A DNA stretch of 64,000 nt from Nevskia sp. (GCA_023229645.1 JALNYU010000001.1:62001-126000); one strand, 5' to 3'. Shown: positions 25,235 to 34,587, counted from the stretch's first letter. The notes: generated by a model not told the origin, from the sequence alone. Numbers and translations: made by a program.

Positions 25235-25744
25235 CTAACGTCGGCGGCGAATGACCGGGCTGGGCATCATAAAAATGGTAACGGCTGCCGCGCGTGCTAG
25301 TTCATGGCCGTTGGCATCGACCAAGCTGGCGCTGATCTGATGTTCGCCGCGCTCAACGCCGGTGATCAGGTAGGCGCTGGAAGGGGTTGGCGGCGCGTTT
25401 TGCGGCTTGCCATCCAATAGATAGATCAGCCCTTGGCCGGAATCGACGGCGCCATCGACCACCACTGAGACATTACCTTCAGGATCGCGAATCGTTGCTG
25501 CGGGCGTCGGCTCGGTGATTGCGATATGCGTAGGCACAGGCGCCGCAGCTGTGTCTGGCGCCGAGGGCGCGGCCGCCGGGCCGGCTGAGAATGTTTGCAG
25601 CGGCGGTAATTCCACCGGCTTGGCGTCCGCAGCGGGCGGTTTGTCGGTGTAATGCACGACGCCTTTCGCGTCTGTCCACCGATAAACCTCGGCGCTGGCC
25701 GGTAATGCCACGGCAGCAAGAATAATCAAGGTCGCAATTCTCAT
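25235..25744 (-). CDS. DUF4124 domain-containing exported protein
   Basis: 169 residues with a signal peptide (cleavage 'PASA-E'). The N-terminal 'EVYRWTDAKGVVHYTDKPPAADAKPVEL' is the DUF4124 domain, a short beta unit of unknown function. The C-terminal half is a predicted Ig-like fold with 'ANGHELARAAAVTIFM'. DUF4124 genes lie between glnA and ntrB in many gammaproteobacteria, which is the position here relative to ntrB. Confidence 0.82.
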   Translation of the reverse strand: MRIATLIILAAVALPASAEVYRWTDAKGVVHYTDKPPAADAKPVELPPLQTFSAGPAAAPSAPDTAAAPVPTHIAITEPTPAATIRDPEGNVSVVVDGAVDSGQGLIYLLDGKPQNAPPTPSSAYLITGVERGEHQISASLVDANGHELARAAAVTIFMMPSPVIRRRR

Positions 25745-25911
25745 GACGCAAAAATAACGCGTACGGGGGATTCCGTAAACCGCGGCCGGGTGTCGGGGGC
25801 AATGCGTTAAGCCGGCGCAACATTCCTTTGCAGAGATTTACCTGCCAGCAAGACATCGCAACCGACGGCGGCGCGACGATTGCGCTTTCCGCCCTTCAGG
25901 ATCCTGCCGAA

Positions 25912-27123
25912 ATGATTACTCGCTTCGCCCGCCGAGTCGTGCCCGGCTTTCTACTCTGCGTCGCCTTATTCACCGCGGGGTGCGGCGGCGGCAACGGCAG
26001 CACAACGACGACCACCGAGCTAACGTTGACCAGCGCTACGGCGGTACTGGGCCAAAACGGCTTTACCAGCGGCACCGCGAATCGTGCCGGCCCCGCAGAC
26101 GCGACGACCTTATCGCAGCCGCTCGGCGGCGCAGCCGGTGTCAGCGGTGGCGCTTTTTACGTGCCGGACTACGGCAATAGCCGCCTGCTTGGCTTCAATA
26201 CCGCGCCGACGATCACCAATTCGGCCGCTAATTTCGCAATCGGCCAGGCCGATTTCACCGCCTCGCTGCCGAACAGCGGTGCCAATCACTTAGCGTTGCC
26301 GGGAGCGGCCTGGGTTGGGGGTGGTCGGCTTGTAATCGCCGATACCGGCAATAACCGCGTGTTGATCTGGAATACGCCGCCGACCGCCAATACGTTGCCC
26401 GACGTCATCGTCGGCCAAACCGATATCGATGGCAATTCGCCCGGTCTTTCGGCCACAGCGTTGAACTCACCGGTCGCGGCGGCTATTGCCGGCAATCGTT
26501 TATTTGTCGTCGACCAAAACAATAACCGCGTGCTGATTTGGAATACGGTGCCGACGCAAAATGGCACTGCCGCCGACTTAGTACTCGGCGAGGCCGACTT
26601 CGTAACCAACGCCGCGGCAACGGCGCAGAACCGGCTATCGCAGCCGTCCGGTATCTGGACCGATGGCTTCCGCCTCTTAGTCGCCGACGGCGGCAACAAC
26701 CGCGTGATGTACTGGACCTCAATCCCCAGCACAAACGGCTCAAACGCGAGCTTTGTCGTCGGCCAAGCCACGTTTACATTTAGCAGCACGGCCGTTTCCG
26801 GACAGACGATGAATACGCCGGTCGGTCTGGCTTCGGACGGCACCCGCCTATTCGTTGCCGATAGCGGTAACAACCGCGTGCTGATCTTTAACTCGTTTCC
26901 GATTGCAAACAACACCGCCGCCGATGACGTACTCGGCCAAGAAAGCTTTACCCGAAATACCGCGAATGACGATGACGGCAGTGCAACCAATCCGCAGGAC
27001 GGCACTGCTGAAACGGCGCCGACGGCGCGCACATTGAGCCGCCCTACCGGTGTGTTTTATCTCAACGGTCGCCTTTACGTGACCGACCGTGGCAACAACC
27101 GCATTCTGTTGTTCAGCGAATGA
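25912..27123 (+). CDS. NHL-repeat beta-propeller lipoprotein
   Basis: 403 residues from ATG 25912; an upstream in-frame ATG at 25828 only adds a non-signal-like leader. Lipobox 'FTAGC', then a Gly/Thr-rich linker. Six repeats ending in NNRVLIWN-like strands ('YGNSRLLGF', 'TGNNRVLIW', 'QNNNRVLIW', 'GGNNRVMYW', 'SGNNRVLIF', 'RGNNRILLF') indicate a six-bladed NHL propeller. Likely a surface or periplasmic binding platform; ligand unknown. The next lipoprotein gene overlaps by 4 bp, so the two are coupled. This pair interrupts the usual DUF4124-glnA adjacency. Confidence 0.8.
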   Translation: MITRFARRVVPGFLLCVALFTAGCGGGNGSTTTTTELTLTSATAVLGQNGFTSGTANRAGPADATTLSQPLGGAAGVSGGAFYVPDYGNSRLLGFNTAPTITNSAANFAIGQADFTASLPNSGANHLALPGAAWVGGGRLVIADTGNNRVLIWNTPPTANTLPDVIVGQTDIDGNSPGLSATALNSPVAAAIAGNRLFVVDQNNNRVLIWNTVPTQNGTAADLVLGEADFVTNAAATAQNRLSQPSGIWTDGFRLLVADGGNNRVMYWTSIPSTNGSNASFVVGQATFTFSSTAVSGQTMNTPVGLASDGTRLFVADSGNNRVLIFNSFPIANNTAADDVLGQESFTRNTANDDDGSATNPQDGTAETAPTARTLSRPTGVFYLNGRLYVTDRGNNRILLFSE

Positions 27124-28421
27124 GCCGGGGAATGTTGATCGGCCGCGGATTTGCACTCGCGCTACTGCTCGTACTCGCCGGTTGTGGCGGTGGCGCTTCG
27201 CCGGTGGGGAACGGTATTGGCCCCAGTTCAATTGCGATCGCCGCCGCGACCGGAACCACGGCGACCACCGAAGGCGTAGTCCGCGTTTTTCAGTGTCTGA
27301 CCGGCGGACTGACCGCAGCGCTGCGCTTCACCGACGGCAGTTCCGGTGATTTCACCAGCCGCGTGACCTGGAGCAGCGCCAACCCGAGCGTCGTGCGGGT
27401 CAGCAATGGCGATATCCCGGTACCCGGCAGTAGTGCGGTTTATGCCCAAGGAACCTTGGTGCCAGTTAGCCCCGGCACCGCAATCGTGACGGCGACTTAC
27501 TCGACCATCACGGCGCAGGTGACGGTCAGTGTCGGCACCCCGAGCGCGTTTTCGATGGCGGAAATCGGCCAGGGTGCGGTTATGACGCCGGTGACTACGG
27601 CGACGCTCGGCGCCGGCACTTCGGCGCAATTCGGCGTCACCGCGGTGATCGATGGCGTTAGCCGCGATGCCAGCAACGCCGCGATTTGGACCGTCGGCGG
27701 CTCCGGCATCGCCAGCGTCAGTGCAGCGGGTTTAGTCAGCGCGCTCGGCGCTGGCGGTCCGGCGACGTTGACCGCGAGTTTTCCGAACTGCGCGCAAAGT
27801 GTCGCCAGCACGATCAGCGTTGCCAATATTCTCGGAATCGAGTTGGTGCCCGAGTTCGGCGCCGCGCCGCTCCTGCTCGAAAACCGCGAGCGTTTCGATG
27901 TTCTGGCCGATCTCGGCAACGGCATCAAACAGGATGTCAGCCTGCTGGCGACACTGGCGGTGACCGATAGTACCGTCGCGGCCTTCATGACCGGTAGCGG
28001 TTTGAGCAATATCTTGCAGCCCACCGCCGCCGGTGTCGAAACGATTACTGCGCAGTTGAATAATGCGTATACGGCGCCGGAGCAAACGATCAACATTACC
28101 AGTTCGCCGCTGACGGTGATTAGCGTTGCGCCGGCCACGGCGGTGGTTCGCGCGGGCAGTAACGAAACCGCGCGATTTACGGCGACCGGAACCTTCGGCA
28201 ATGGCCAAGTGCAGGATGTCACGCGCGCCGTAACTTGGGCGGTGGCTGATACCGCATTGGCGACGATCAGCAACACGGCATCGACTGCCGGGGCAGCTGT
28301 GGCGGCTGGGAATACGACTGGGCAGACCACTGTTACCGCAAGTTCAACGCTCGAAACCGCCGTGAGTCCTTCCACGGCTACATTGACGATTGACTCGGCG
28401 GAAAATCCAGTTGATCGCTAA
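27120..28421 (+). CDS. Ig-like (BIG2) domain lipoprotein
   Basis: 433 residues. Lipobox 'VLAGC' followed by a Gly-rich linker. About four Ig-like units of 85-100 residues, recognisable by strands such as 'VTWSSANPSVVRVSNG...PGTAIVTATYSTITAQVTVSV' and 'AVTWAVADTALATISN...GQTTVTAS'; these are BIG2-type (bacterial Ig-like group 2) repeats used in surface adhesins. Translationally coupled to the NHL lipoprotein through an ATGA overlap, implying a complex or shared surface role. No enzymatic motif. Confidence 0.78.
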   Translation: MSRGMLIGRGFALALLLVLAGCGGGASPVGNGIGPSSIAIAAATGTTATTEGVVRVFQCLTGGLTAALRFTDGSSGDFTSRVTWSSANPSVVRVSNGDIPVPGSSAVYAQGTLVPVSPGTAIVTATYSTITAQVTVSVGTPSAFSMAEIGQGAVMTPVTTATLGAGTSAQFGVTAVIDGVSRDASNAAIWTVGGSGIASVSAAGLVSALGAGGPATLTASFPNCAQSVASTISVANILGIELVPEFGAAPLLLENRERFDVLADLGNGIKQDVSLLATLAVTDSTVAAFMTGSGLSNILQPTAAGVETITAQLNNAYTAPEQTINITSSPLTVISVAPATAVVRAGSNETARFTATGTFGNGQVQDVTRAVTWAVADTALATISNTASTAGAAVAAGNTTGQTTVTASSTLETAVSPSTATLTIDSAENPVDR

Positions 28422-28446
28422 AGCGCAGCGAAGCGACTAGAAAAAC

Positions 28447-28478
28447 AAAAAAGCCCCCGGATTCCGGGGGCTTTTTTT
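28447..28478. terminator. Bidirectional rho-independent terminator
   Basis: G+C-rich 9-bp stem AGCCCCCGG/CCGGGGGCT with a 3-nt loop, flanked by A and T runs on both sides. It lies between the convergent Ig-like lipoprotein and glnA genes and can end both. Confidence 0.93.
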
Positions 28479-28492
28479 GCCACAAACGCGCT

Positions 28493-29902
28493 TTACAGCG
28501 AGTAGTACATATCGAACTCAATCGGGTGCGTCGTCATGCGGAAGCGGGTGACTTCCTGCATCTTCAGCTCGATGTAGGCATCGATCAGCTCGTCGGTGAA
28601 CACGCCGCCCTTGGTCAGGAACGCGCGGTCATTGTCGAGTGCATCAAGCGCCATGTCGAGGCTGTGGCAAACGCGCGGGATCAGTTTGTCCTCTTCCGGC
28701 GGCAGGTGGTACAGATCCTTATCAGACGGTTCGCCCGGATGGATCTTGTTCTGAATGCCGTCGAGGCCGGCCATCATCATCGCTGCGAACGCGAAATACG
28801 GGTTCGACGATGAATCTGGGAAGCGTACTTCGATGCGGCGGCCTTTCGGATTCGCAACATACGGAATACGGATCGAGGCCGAGCGGTTACGCGCCGAATA
28901 CGCCAGCATCACCGGCGCTTCGAAGCCCGGAACCAGGCGCTTGTAGCTGTTCGTGCCCGGGTTGGTGAAGGCGTTGATCGCCTGCGCGTGCTTCAGGATG
29001 CCGCCGATGTAATACAGCGCCGTTTCCGAAAGACCGCCGTAGCCGTCGCCCGAGAACAGGTTCTTGCCGGCCAAGGCCAGCGATTGGTGCACGTGCATGC
29101 CCGAGCCGTTGTCGCCAACGATCGGTTTCGGCATGAAGGTCGCGGTCTTGCCGAACTGATCGGCAACGTTTTGCACCACGTACTTCAGCTTCAGCACTTC
29201 GTCGGCCTTTTTCACCAACGTGCCGAACTTAACGCCGATTTCGCATTGGCCAGCGGTGGCAACTTCGTGATGGTGAACTTCAACAACCATGCCGACCGAT
29301 TCCAGCGTCTCGCACATCGCCGAGCGGATGTCTTGCAGCTGGTCAACCGGCGGTACTGGGAAATAACCACCTTTGATGCCCGGGCGGTGGCCGGTGTTGC
29401 CGTCTTCGTAGTCCTTGCCCGAATTCCACGCGGCGTTTTTGGCGTCGATGTAGACGTAGGAGCCCCAGGGGCCGGAGTCGGAGCGGATCGAGTCGAAAAT
29501 GAAAAATTCGTTTTCCGGGCCGAAGAACGCGGTGTCGGCGAGGCCAGTGCTCTTCAAATAGGCTTCGGCGCGTTTGGCCAGCGAGCGCGGGTCGCGCGAA
29601 TAGCCCTGCATCGTGCTCGGTTCGATGATGTCGCAGGTCAGAACCAGCGTCACTTCTTCAAAGAACGGGTCGATGAACGCGGTGCTCGGGTCCGGCATCA
29701 AAATCATGTCGGATTCGTTGATGCCCTTCCAGCCGGCGATCGACGAACCGTCAAACATCTTGCCTTCGGTGAACAGGCTCTCGTCTACCGTATGCGCCGG
29801 AACCGATACATGCTGCTCCTTGCCGCGGGTATCGCAGAAACGAAAATCAACAAACTTAACGCTCTTTTCGGTGATGGTTTTCAGTACGTCTTTACCCGAC
29901 AT
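28493..29902 (-). CDS. glnA: Glutamine synthetase, type I
   Basis: 469 residues, normal length for the dodecameric type I enzyme that makes glutamine from glutamate, ammonia and ATP. Signatures include 'MFDGSSIAGWKGINESDM', 'NGSGMHVHQSL' and 'KDLYHLPPEE', whose Tyr (about residue 398) is the adenylylation site. The ATG is preceded by AGGAGA. A sigma-54 promoter and NtrC-like boxes lie upstream, and ntrBC are nearby, giving the standard nitrogen-limitation circuit. Confidence 0.98.
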   Translation of the reverse strand: MSGKDVLKTITEKSVKFVDFRFCDTRGKEQHVSVPAHTVDESLFTEGKMFDGSSIAGWKGINESDMILMPDPSTAFIDPFFEEVTLVLTCDIIEPSTMQGYSRDPRSLAKRAEAYLKSTGLADTAFFGPENEFFIFDSIRSDSGPWGSYVYIDAKNAAWNSGKDYEDGNTGHRPGIKGGYFPVPPVDQLQDIRSAMCETLESVGMVVEVHHHEVATAGQCEIGVKFGTLVKKADEVLKLKYVVQNVADQFGKTATFMPKPIVGDNGSGMHVHQSLALAGKNLFSGDGYGGLSETALYYIGGILKHAQAINAFTNPGTNSYKRLVPGFEAPVMLAYSARNRSASIRIPYVANPKGRRIEVRFPDSSSNPYFAFAAMMMAGLDGIQNKIHPGEPSDKDLYHLPPEEDKLIPRVCHSLDMALDALDNDRAFLTKGGVFTDELIDAYIELKMQEVTRFRMTTHPIEFDMYYSL

Positions 29903-29950
29903 GGGGTTCTCCTGGGGACAAATATTCTTTAGATGTAACGCATTAACACG

Positions 29951-29967
29951 AAGCAGTAACTATGCCA
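29951..29967 (-). promoter_or_regulatory. Sigma-54 promoter of glnA
   Basis: On the minus strand TGGCATAGTTACTGCTT has GG and GC at the exact -24/-12 spacing of the sigma-54 consensus, differing mainly at one T of the -12 element. It predicts a start near 29941, giving a 5' leader of about 39 nt. Confidence 0.72.
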
Positions 29968-29981
29968 TTACGGTGCTTGCG

Positions 29982-30017
29982 TGCACGACTATGGCGCGTT
30001 TGCACGCTGAATGTTCA
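29982..30017. promoter_or_regulatory. Tandem NtrC-binding sites upstream of glnA
   Basis: TGCACGACTATGGCGCG (29982-29998) matches 12 of 17 positions of the dyad NtrC consensus. A weaker copy (TGCACGCTGAATGTTCA, about 10 of 17) follows at 30001-30017, 19 bp on, nearly two helical turns. Both lie close upstream of the sigma-54 promoter. The second overlaps the 3' end of the psiF-like gene. Confidence 0.6.
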
Positions 30018-30362
30018 GCCCTTGAGGCAGTTGCTCATAAACTGCTTGCGGGCATCGCCCGTCAGCGCTTTCGCCTTTGCTTCGGCGTTGCACGAAGTCA
30101 TGCGCTGCTGCGGCGTTTTCGGCGCCGCGTCTGCGGCTTTGCTGCTGAGACAGTCTTTCATAAACGACTGCCGCTCCGCGCCGGATTTTTCCTTGGCTTG
30201 CACGCTGCAGTCTTTCATCCGCTGTTGTTGCACCGTCAGCGTTTTATTGATCGGCTTAACGGGCTCGTCAGCGCTGGCGGTGAGCGCTGTAAACACCAGT
30301 GTGCCGGCGACCAACGCGCGTGCAGCGTGCGTTGCGGCGTTATCGATGAAGCCTATTGCCAT
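30015..30362 (-). CDS. psiF: PsiF-family small exported protein
   Basis: 115 residues with a signal peptide ('ALTASA'). Three copies of the PsiF repeat, each with a Cys near 'QQQRMKDCSVQAKEKSGAERQSFMKDCLS', give regularly spaced Cys residues. PsiF in E. coli is a phosphate-starvation-inducible protein without a known function. The gene lies upstream of glnA; its stop overlaps one of the putative NtrC sites. Confidence 0.8.
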   Translation of the reverse strand: MAIGFIDNAATHAARALVAGTLVFTALTASADEPVKPINKTLTVQQQRMKDCSVQAKEKSGAERQSFMKDCLSSKAADAAPKTPQQRMTSCNAEAKAKALTGDARKQFMSNCLKG

Positions 30363-30440
30363 GTGCGTGCTCCAGCAGCGTAAGCGCGGGGTACTGCGCG
30401 GGGCAAAAGCAGGTTTGATAGTCGCTAGTGCGGTTGAATG

Positions 30441-30659
30441 TCACGGTTTGTCGGCTGTTTTGGCTTCGTCACGGGCCTTTTTGTAGTCCGAATACGAGGT
30501 GCGTTCTTTGTCTAAGCAATCTGCCCGGTCGCGCGCAGGGACTGCCTCGCATTGATGGGTGCGTAGCGCCGTGGTGCTGGTGTAAACCTGCTGCCCGGTG
30601 CAGCCGCTGGCCGCCGCCGCGACCAGCGTAACGACCATAAACCAAGCTTGTTTCGGCAT
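30441..30659 (-). CDS. Small lipoprotein of unknown function
   Basis: 72 residues from ATG 30659, chosen because GAGGAG lies 9 nt upstream and the lipoprotein signal starts there; the longer open frame to 30815 is rejected. Lipobox 'AASGC', followed by a charged, Lys/Asp-rich helix with two further Cys ('HQCEAVPARDRADCLDKERTSYSDYKKARDEAK'). I do not recognise a family. It precedes the psiF-like gene in the same direction. Confidence 0.65.
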   Translation of the reverse strand: MPKQAWFMVVTLVAAAASGCTGQQVYTSTTALRTHQCEAVPARDRADCLDKERTSYSDYKKARDEAKTADKP

Positions 30660-30827
30660 TGCATTACGCTCCTCAGGTAGATCGCCGCGGCGCGCGTTAG
30701 GCGCTAAGCGCGGCCGCAGTTGGCCGCTATCATCGCCGATCAAGCTTTCAGATGCCGTAATCAACAGGCTCTTGGCTATACTTGCCGCCCTCAGCCCATC
30801 GCGGCCGCGCATCAACCGAACTCAACC

Positions 30828-31730
30828 ATGACTTTCCAGGAACTGATTTTCACCCTTCAGCGCTACTGGGCCCGCCAGGGCTGCGTGATTATTCAGCCGC
30901 TCGATATGGAGGTTGGTGCCGGAACCTTTCACCCGGCGACGTTTCTGCGCGCCATCGGCCCGGAGCCGTGGAATGCCGCGTACGTGCAGCCGAGCCGCCG
31001 CCCGACCGACGGCCGCTACGGCGAAAACCCGAACCGCTTACAGCATTATTACCAGTTTCAGGTGCTGATGAAGCCGTCACCGCCGGATATCCAAGAACTT
31101 TATCTCGGCTCGCTCCGCGAGTTGGGTTTCGACCTGCTGACCCACGACATCCGTTTTGTTGAAGACAACTGGGAAAGCCCGACGCTCGGCGCCTGGGGGC
31201 TGGGCTGGGAAGTTTGGCTGAACGGCATGGAAGTCACGCAGTTCACCTATTTCCAGCAGGTAGGCGGCATTGAATGCAAGCCAGTCGCTGGCGAAATCAC
31301 GTATGGCCTCGAACGCTTGGCGATGTACATCCAGAAAAAAGAAAGCGTTTACGACCTCGTTTGGTCCGGCGCTGGCGGCCGCATCGTCACTTATGGCGAT
31401 GTTTATCACCAGAACGAAGTCGAACAGAGCGCATACAACTTCGAACACGCCGATACCGCGGCGCTATTTAAACGCTTCGACGTTGCCGAAGCTGAATGCA
31501 AGCACCTGCTGACCCTGGAAAAACCGCTGCCGCTGCCGGCTTACGAACGCGTGTTGCAGGCCAGCCACAGCTTCAACCTGCTCGACGCCCGCAGCGCGAT
31601 CAGCGTCACCGAGCGCCAAGGCTACATCCTGCGCGTGCGGACGCTCGCCCGCCTGTGCGCCGAGGCTTATTACAACGCCCGCGCCGCGATTGCGGGCTTC
31701 GCTCCGCTGCCGACCGCGAAGGCGGCTTAA
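30828..31730 (+). CDS. glyQ: Glycine-tRNA ligase alpha subunit
   Basis: 300 residues from ATG 30828; the open frame back to 30720 has no similarity. 'MTFQELIFTLQRYWARQGCVIIQPLDMEVGAGTFHPATFLRAIGPEPW' is the canonical GlyQ N-terminus. It forms a heterotetramer with GlyS to charge tRNA-Gly; the alpha chain holds the class II catalytic site. glyS follows 2 bp after the stop. Confidence 0.97.
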   Translation: MTFQELIFTLQRYWARQGCVIIQPLDMEVGAGTFHPATFLRAIGPEPWNAAYVQPSRRPTDGRYGENPNRLQHYYQFQVLMKPSPPDIQELYLGSLRELGFDLLTHDIRFVEDNWESPTLGAWGLGWEVWLNGMEVTQFTYFQQVGGIECKPVAGEITYGLERLAMYIQKKESVYDLVWSGAGGRIVTYGDVYHQNEVEQSAYNFEHADTAALFKRFDVAEAECKHLLTLEKPLPLPAYERVLQASHSFNLLDARSAISVTERQGYILRVRTLARLCAEAYYNARAAIAGFAPLPTAKAA

Positions 31731-31732
31731 AC

Positions 31733-33826
31733 ATGAATACGACTGAAACGCTGCTGATTGAGATCGGCACTGAAGACCTGCCCGCACGCTATGTGGTGCC
31801 GCTAGCTGAGGCGCTGCGCGATGGCTTCGCCGGCGGTCTTGCCAAGCGCGGCCTCGCGCTCGGCACCGCGCATTCTTATGCAACGCCGCGCCGGATTGCG
31901 TTGATCGTCGAAGCCGTCGCCGGCCGGCAGCCGAATCAATCGGTTGAATTTACCGGCCCGGCGCTCGCCGCCGCGTTGAAGGACGGCCAGCCGACGCCCG
32001 CCGCGCTCGGTTTCGCGAAGAAATGTGGCGTTGAATACGCTGAACTCAGTGAGAAGAACGGCAAGCTGTTCTTCGCCCGCACCCAGCCCGGAAAAGCGAC
32101 GCTGGACTTGCTGCCGGAGATTTTCGAAGAAACGCTGAAGTCGATGGACGAACTGGTGCCAAAGCGCATGCGCTGGGGCGCCGGCAGTGAAACGTTCGTG
32201 CGGCCGGTGCAATGGCTGACCGCGTTGCTCGGCAGCACCATCGTGCCGCTGCGTCGCTTCGGCATCGAAGCCGGCCGCCTGACCTACGGCCACCGGTTCC
32301 ACGCACCCGCGGCGATCAGTCTCGCCACACCCGCCGACTACCAAATGGCGCTGTTGCCGGCAAAGGTTTGGGCCGACATCGCCTCGCGTAAAGCTGAAAT
32401 CCGCCGCCAGATCGAGTTGGAAGCGAGCAAACTTGGCGGCAAGGCACGTATTACTGAAGACTTGCTCGATGAAGTCACCGCGTTGGTCGAATGGCCGGTC
32501 GTGATTTCAGGCCAGATCGAAGCGCGCTTCCTCGAGCTGCCGCCGGAAGTGATCGTCGCGACGGTCGAAACCAATCAGCGGTACTTCACGGTATTCGATG
32601 AGGCAGGCAAGCTGCTGCCGGCGTTCATCACCATTGCCAATATTGAATCGAAGGACCCGGCGCAAATCGTCGCCGGCAACGAACGCGTCGTCCGGCCGCG
32701 CCTGACCGATGCGCTGTTCTTCTGGCAGCAGGATTTGAAGCAACCGCTTGCCGCCTACGAGGAGAAGCTGGGGGCCGTTACATATCAGAAGGAGTTGGGC
32801 TCGATTGCTGACAAGGTGGCGCGCGTCGCCGAGTTCTGGGATCGCCGAACCAAGGAAGACGGGCCGGGCGTCGATTTTGAAGCGGTGAAACGCGCGGCCC
32901 AGCTGTGCAAGTGCGATCTCGTCACCAAGATGGTTTACGAGTTCCCGGAGCTGCAGGGTCTGATGGGCGGCTATTACGCCGAAAGGTCTGGTGAACCGGC
33001 GGCGGTTTCCGCGGCGATTCGTGACCATTATCTGCCGACGCAGCAGGGCACGCCGATTCCGGCGACGAAGGAAGGCCAGTTGCTCGCGCTTGCCGACAAG
33101 CTCGATACGCTCGCTGGCATCTTCGCGATCGGCCAGAAGCCGACCGCAAGTAAGGACCCGTTCGCGCTGCGTCGTGCGGCGCTCGGTGTGTTGCGGATCT
33201 TGATCGAAGGCGGCTGGGCGTTTGATCTCGGGCGTCTGATCAATACTGCGTTGTCGGCGCAGCCCGTCGGTGCGAACCCGCAGGAGCAGCCGAAAAACTT
33301 AACAGAGCTGAATAAGTTCATTCTAGAGCGCCTGCGTGCCTACTGCGTCGGCAATGAAATCGACGGCCGCCCGATTACGGTTGAGATGTTCGAGGCGGTT
33401 TCGGCGCTGAATATCACGCAGCCGCTGGATTTTGACGCCCGCCTACGCGCAATCCACGCATTTTGGGCACTGCCGGCGGCGCAAAGCTTGGCTGCCGCGC
33501 ACAAGCGGGTGCGGAATATTCTGAAACAGGCGGGCGACACCGCAGTTACCGCGATTGATCCCACTTTGTTTTCACATGCGGCGGAAACGGTACTGCATGC
33601 AGCGGTAAAAGCGTTGCCGGTTGGCGCCGACTACGAAACACAGCTTACGGCGCTGGCCGGGCTGCGCGATGCGGTGGATGCGTTCTTTGATATGCGTACG
33701 CCTGCCGGCGAGCCGGTGATGGTGAATGATCCGGATGCGGCAGTTCGTGCCAATCGCCTCGCATTGCTGCGTGCGCTGGATGGCGCTTGCCGCGCCGTTG
33801 CCGATATTTCCTGCTTGCCGGGTTAA
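31733..33826 (+). CDS. glyS: Glycine-tRNA ligase beta subunit
   Basis: 697 residues from ATG 31733, normal length. 'LLIEIGTEDLPARYVVPLAEALRDGF' opens the family, 'YATPRRIALIVEAV' follows, with an HD-like domain and C-terminal anticodon-binding helical region. The start is set by the 2-bp spacing from glyQ. A G+C-rich hairpin at 33857-33877 may end this transcript. gmhB, which often follows glyS, is 3.9 kb further on here. Confidence 0.97.
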   Translation: MNTTETLLIEIGTEDLPARYVVPLAEALRDGFAGGLAKRGLALGTAHSYATPRRIALIVEAVAGRQPNQSVEFTGPALAAALKDGQPTPAALGFAKKCGVEYAELSEKNGKLFFARTQPGKATLDLLPEIFEETLKSMDELVPKRMRWGAGSETFVRPVQWLTALLGSTIVPLRRFGIEAGRLTYGHRFHAPAAISLATPADYQMALLPAKVWADIASRKAEIRRQIELEASKLGGKARITEDLLDEVTALVEWPVVISGQIEARFLELPPEVIVATVETNQRYFTVFDEAGKLLPAFITIANIESKDPAQIVAGNERVVRPRLTDALFFWQQDLKQPLAAYEEKLGAVTYQKELGSIADKVARVAEFWDRRTKEDGPGVDFEAVKRAAQLCKCDLVTKMVYEFPELQGLMGGYYAERSGEPAAVSAAIRDHYLPTQQGTPIPATKEGQLLALADKLDTLAGIFAIGQKPTASKDPFALRRAALGVLRILIEGGWAFDLGRLINTALSAQPVGANPQEQPKNLTELNKFILERLRAYCVGNEIDGRPITVEMFEAVSALNITQPLDFDARLRAIHAFWALPAAQSLAAAHKRVRNILKQAGDTAVTAIDPTLFSHAAETVLHAAVKALPVGADYETQLTALAGLRDAVDAFFDMRTPAGEPVMVNDPDAAVRANRLALLRALDGACRAVADISCLPG

Positions 33827-33846
33827 GCAGTCGGTTTGCCAGCTGG

Positions 33847-34587
33847 CTAGATTCCGAGCGGGGCCGTTGGCCCCGCTGTGCGCTGCCGCCATTGTTGAAT
33901 GTTCACGCCCTTGATGATCAGCCATAGGGCAAACGATAGTTCCCCGATGAAAGCGGGTACCAACACGGCGGGGAATATCGCGTCCGCGAACGAAGGCGCG
34001 ACCAAGAGCGCAAAGCTATTGGTCAGGTAGCACAGCCCGGCAACGACGATCAAAACGCCGATGACGCGCGGAAAGTATCCTGATTGGTAGATCAGATAGC
34101 CGCGCACTAGGCAGGCGGCGCCAAAAAAAATTAGCCCGATGCCGAAACCAAAGCTGTGTGCCTTAATCGCGAGATAGGACAACGCGTGTAGCTGTTCCGG
34201 TGAAAAGGCTTGCAGATAGCTGGCGTCCGCTAGCAGAAAGATGGGAACGAGCAGGTTGAGTTTATTGCCGACCAAGACTGCGGTTTGCACCAGATTCAGC
34301 AAGGTTGATAGCAGGGCTAGGCTCGCGCTGACGGGGCGGAGTAGCAGGTAGAGCGCGACGATTACCGGCACATCGAAGATGTGCATTAGGATGTCGCCCG
34401 CAATGCCGGCTCGCCAAAGAAACGGAGATGCGGCGATATTGCTCGCACTCGCTGCAGCGTCACCCGGAACAAATAAGCTTCCTCTGGCGTACCCTTCGCC
34501 AAATAGTCCGAGAACGATAATCGCGAGGTACAGCAACCCGCTAAGACGTGCGTAGCGTTGTGGGTTGTGTTCGATGGCGGCGTACAT
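33847..34587 (-). CDS. DUF4386 family membrane protein
   Basis: 246 residues with about six membrane helices. 'RYARLSGLLYLAIIVLGLFGEGYARGSLFVPGDAAASASNIAASPFLWRAGIAGDILMHIFDVPVIVALYLLLRPVS' is the DUF4386 N-terminus. Function unknown. Convergent with glyS. It is the first gene of the block that separates glyS from gmhB. Confidence 0.82.
   Translation of the reverse strand: MYAAIEHNPQRYARLSGLLYLAIIVLGLFGEGYARGSLFVPGDAAASASNIAASPFLWRAGIAGDILMHIFDVPVIVALYLLLRPVSASLALLSTLLNLVQTAVLVGNKLNLLVPIFLLADASYLQAFSPEQLHALSYLAIKAHSFGFGIGLIFFGAACLVRGYLIYQSGYFPRVIGVLIVVAGLCYLTNSFALLVAPSFADAIFPAVLVPAFIGELSFALWLIIKGVNIQQWRQRTAGPTAPLGI
33857..33877. terminator. G+C-rich hairpin at the glyS/DUF4386 convergence
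   Basis: Perfect 9-bp stem (AGCGGGGCC with GGCCCCGCT) and a 3-nt loop, lying inside the last codons of the DUF4386 gene, 31 bp past glyS. No T run follows, so termination of glyS here is only a possibility. Confidence 0.35.

Noticed and set aside
28988..29932. 314-codon plus-strand ORF over glnA
   Set aside because: Shadow frame of glnA with no recognisable motif.
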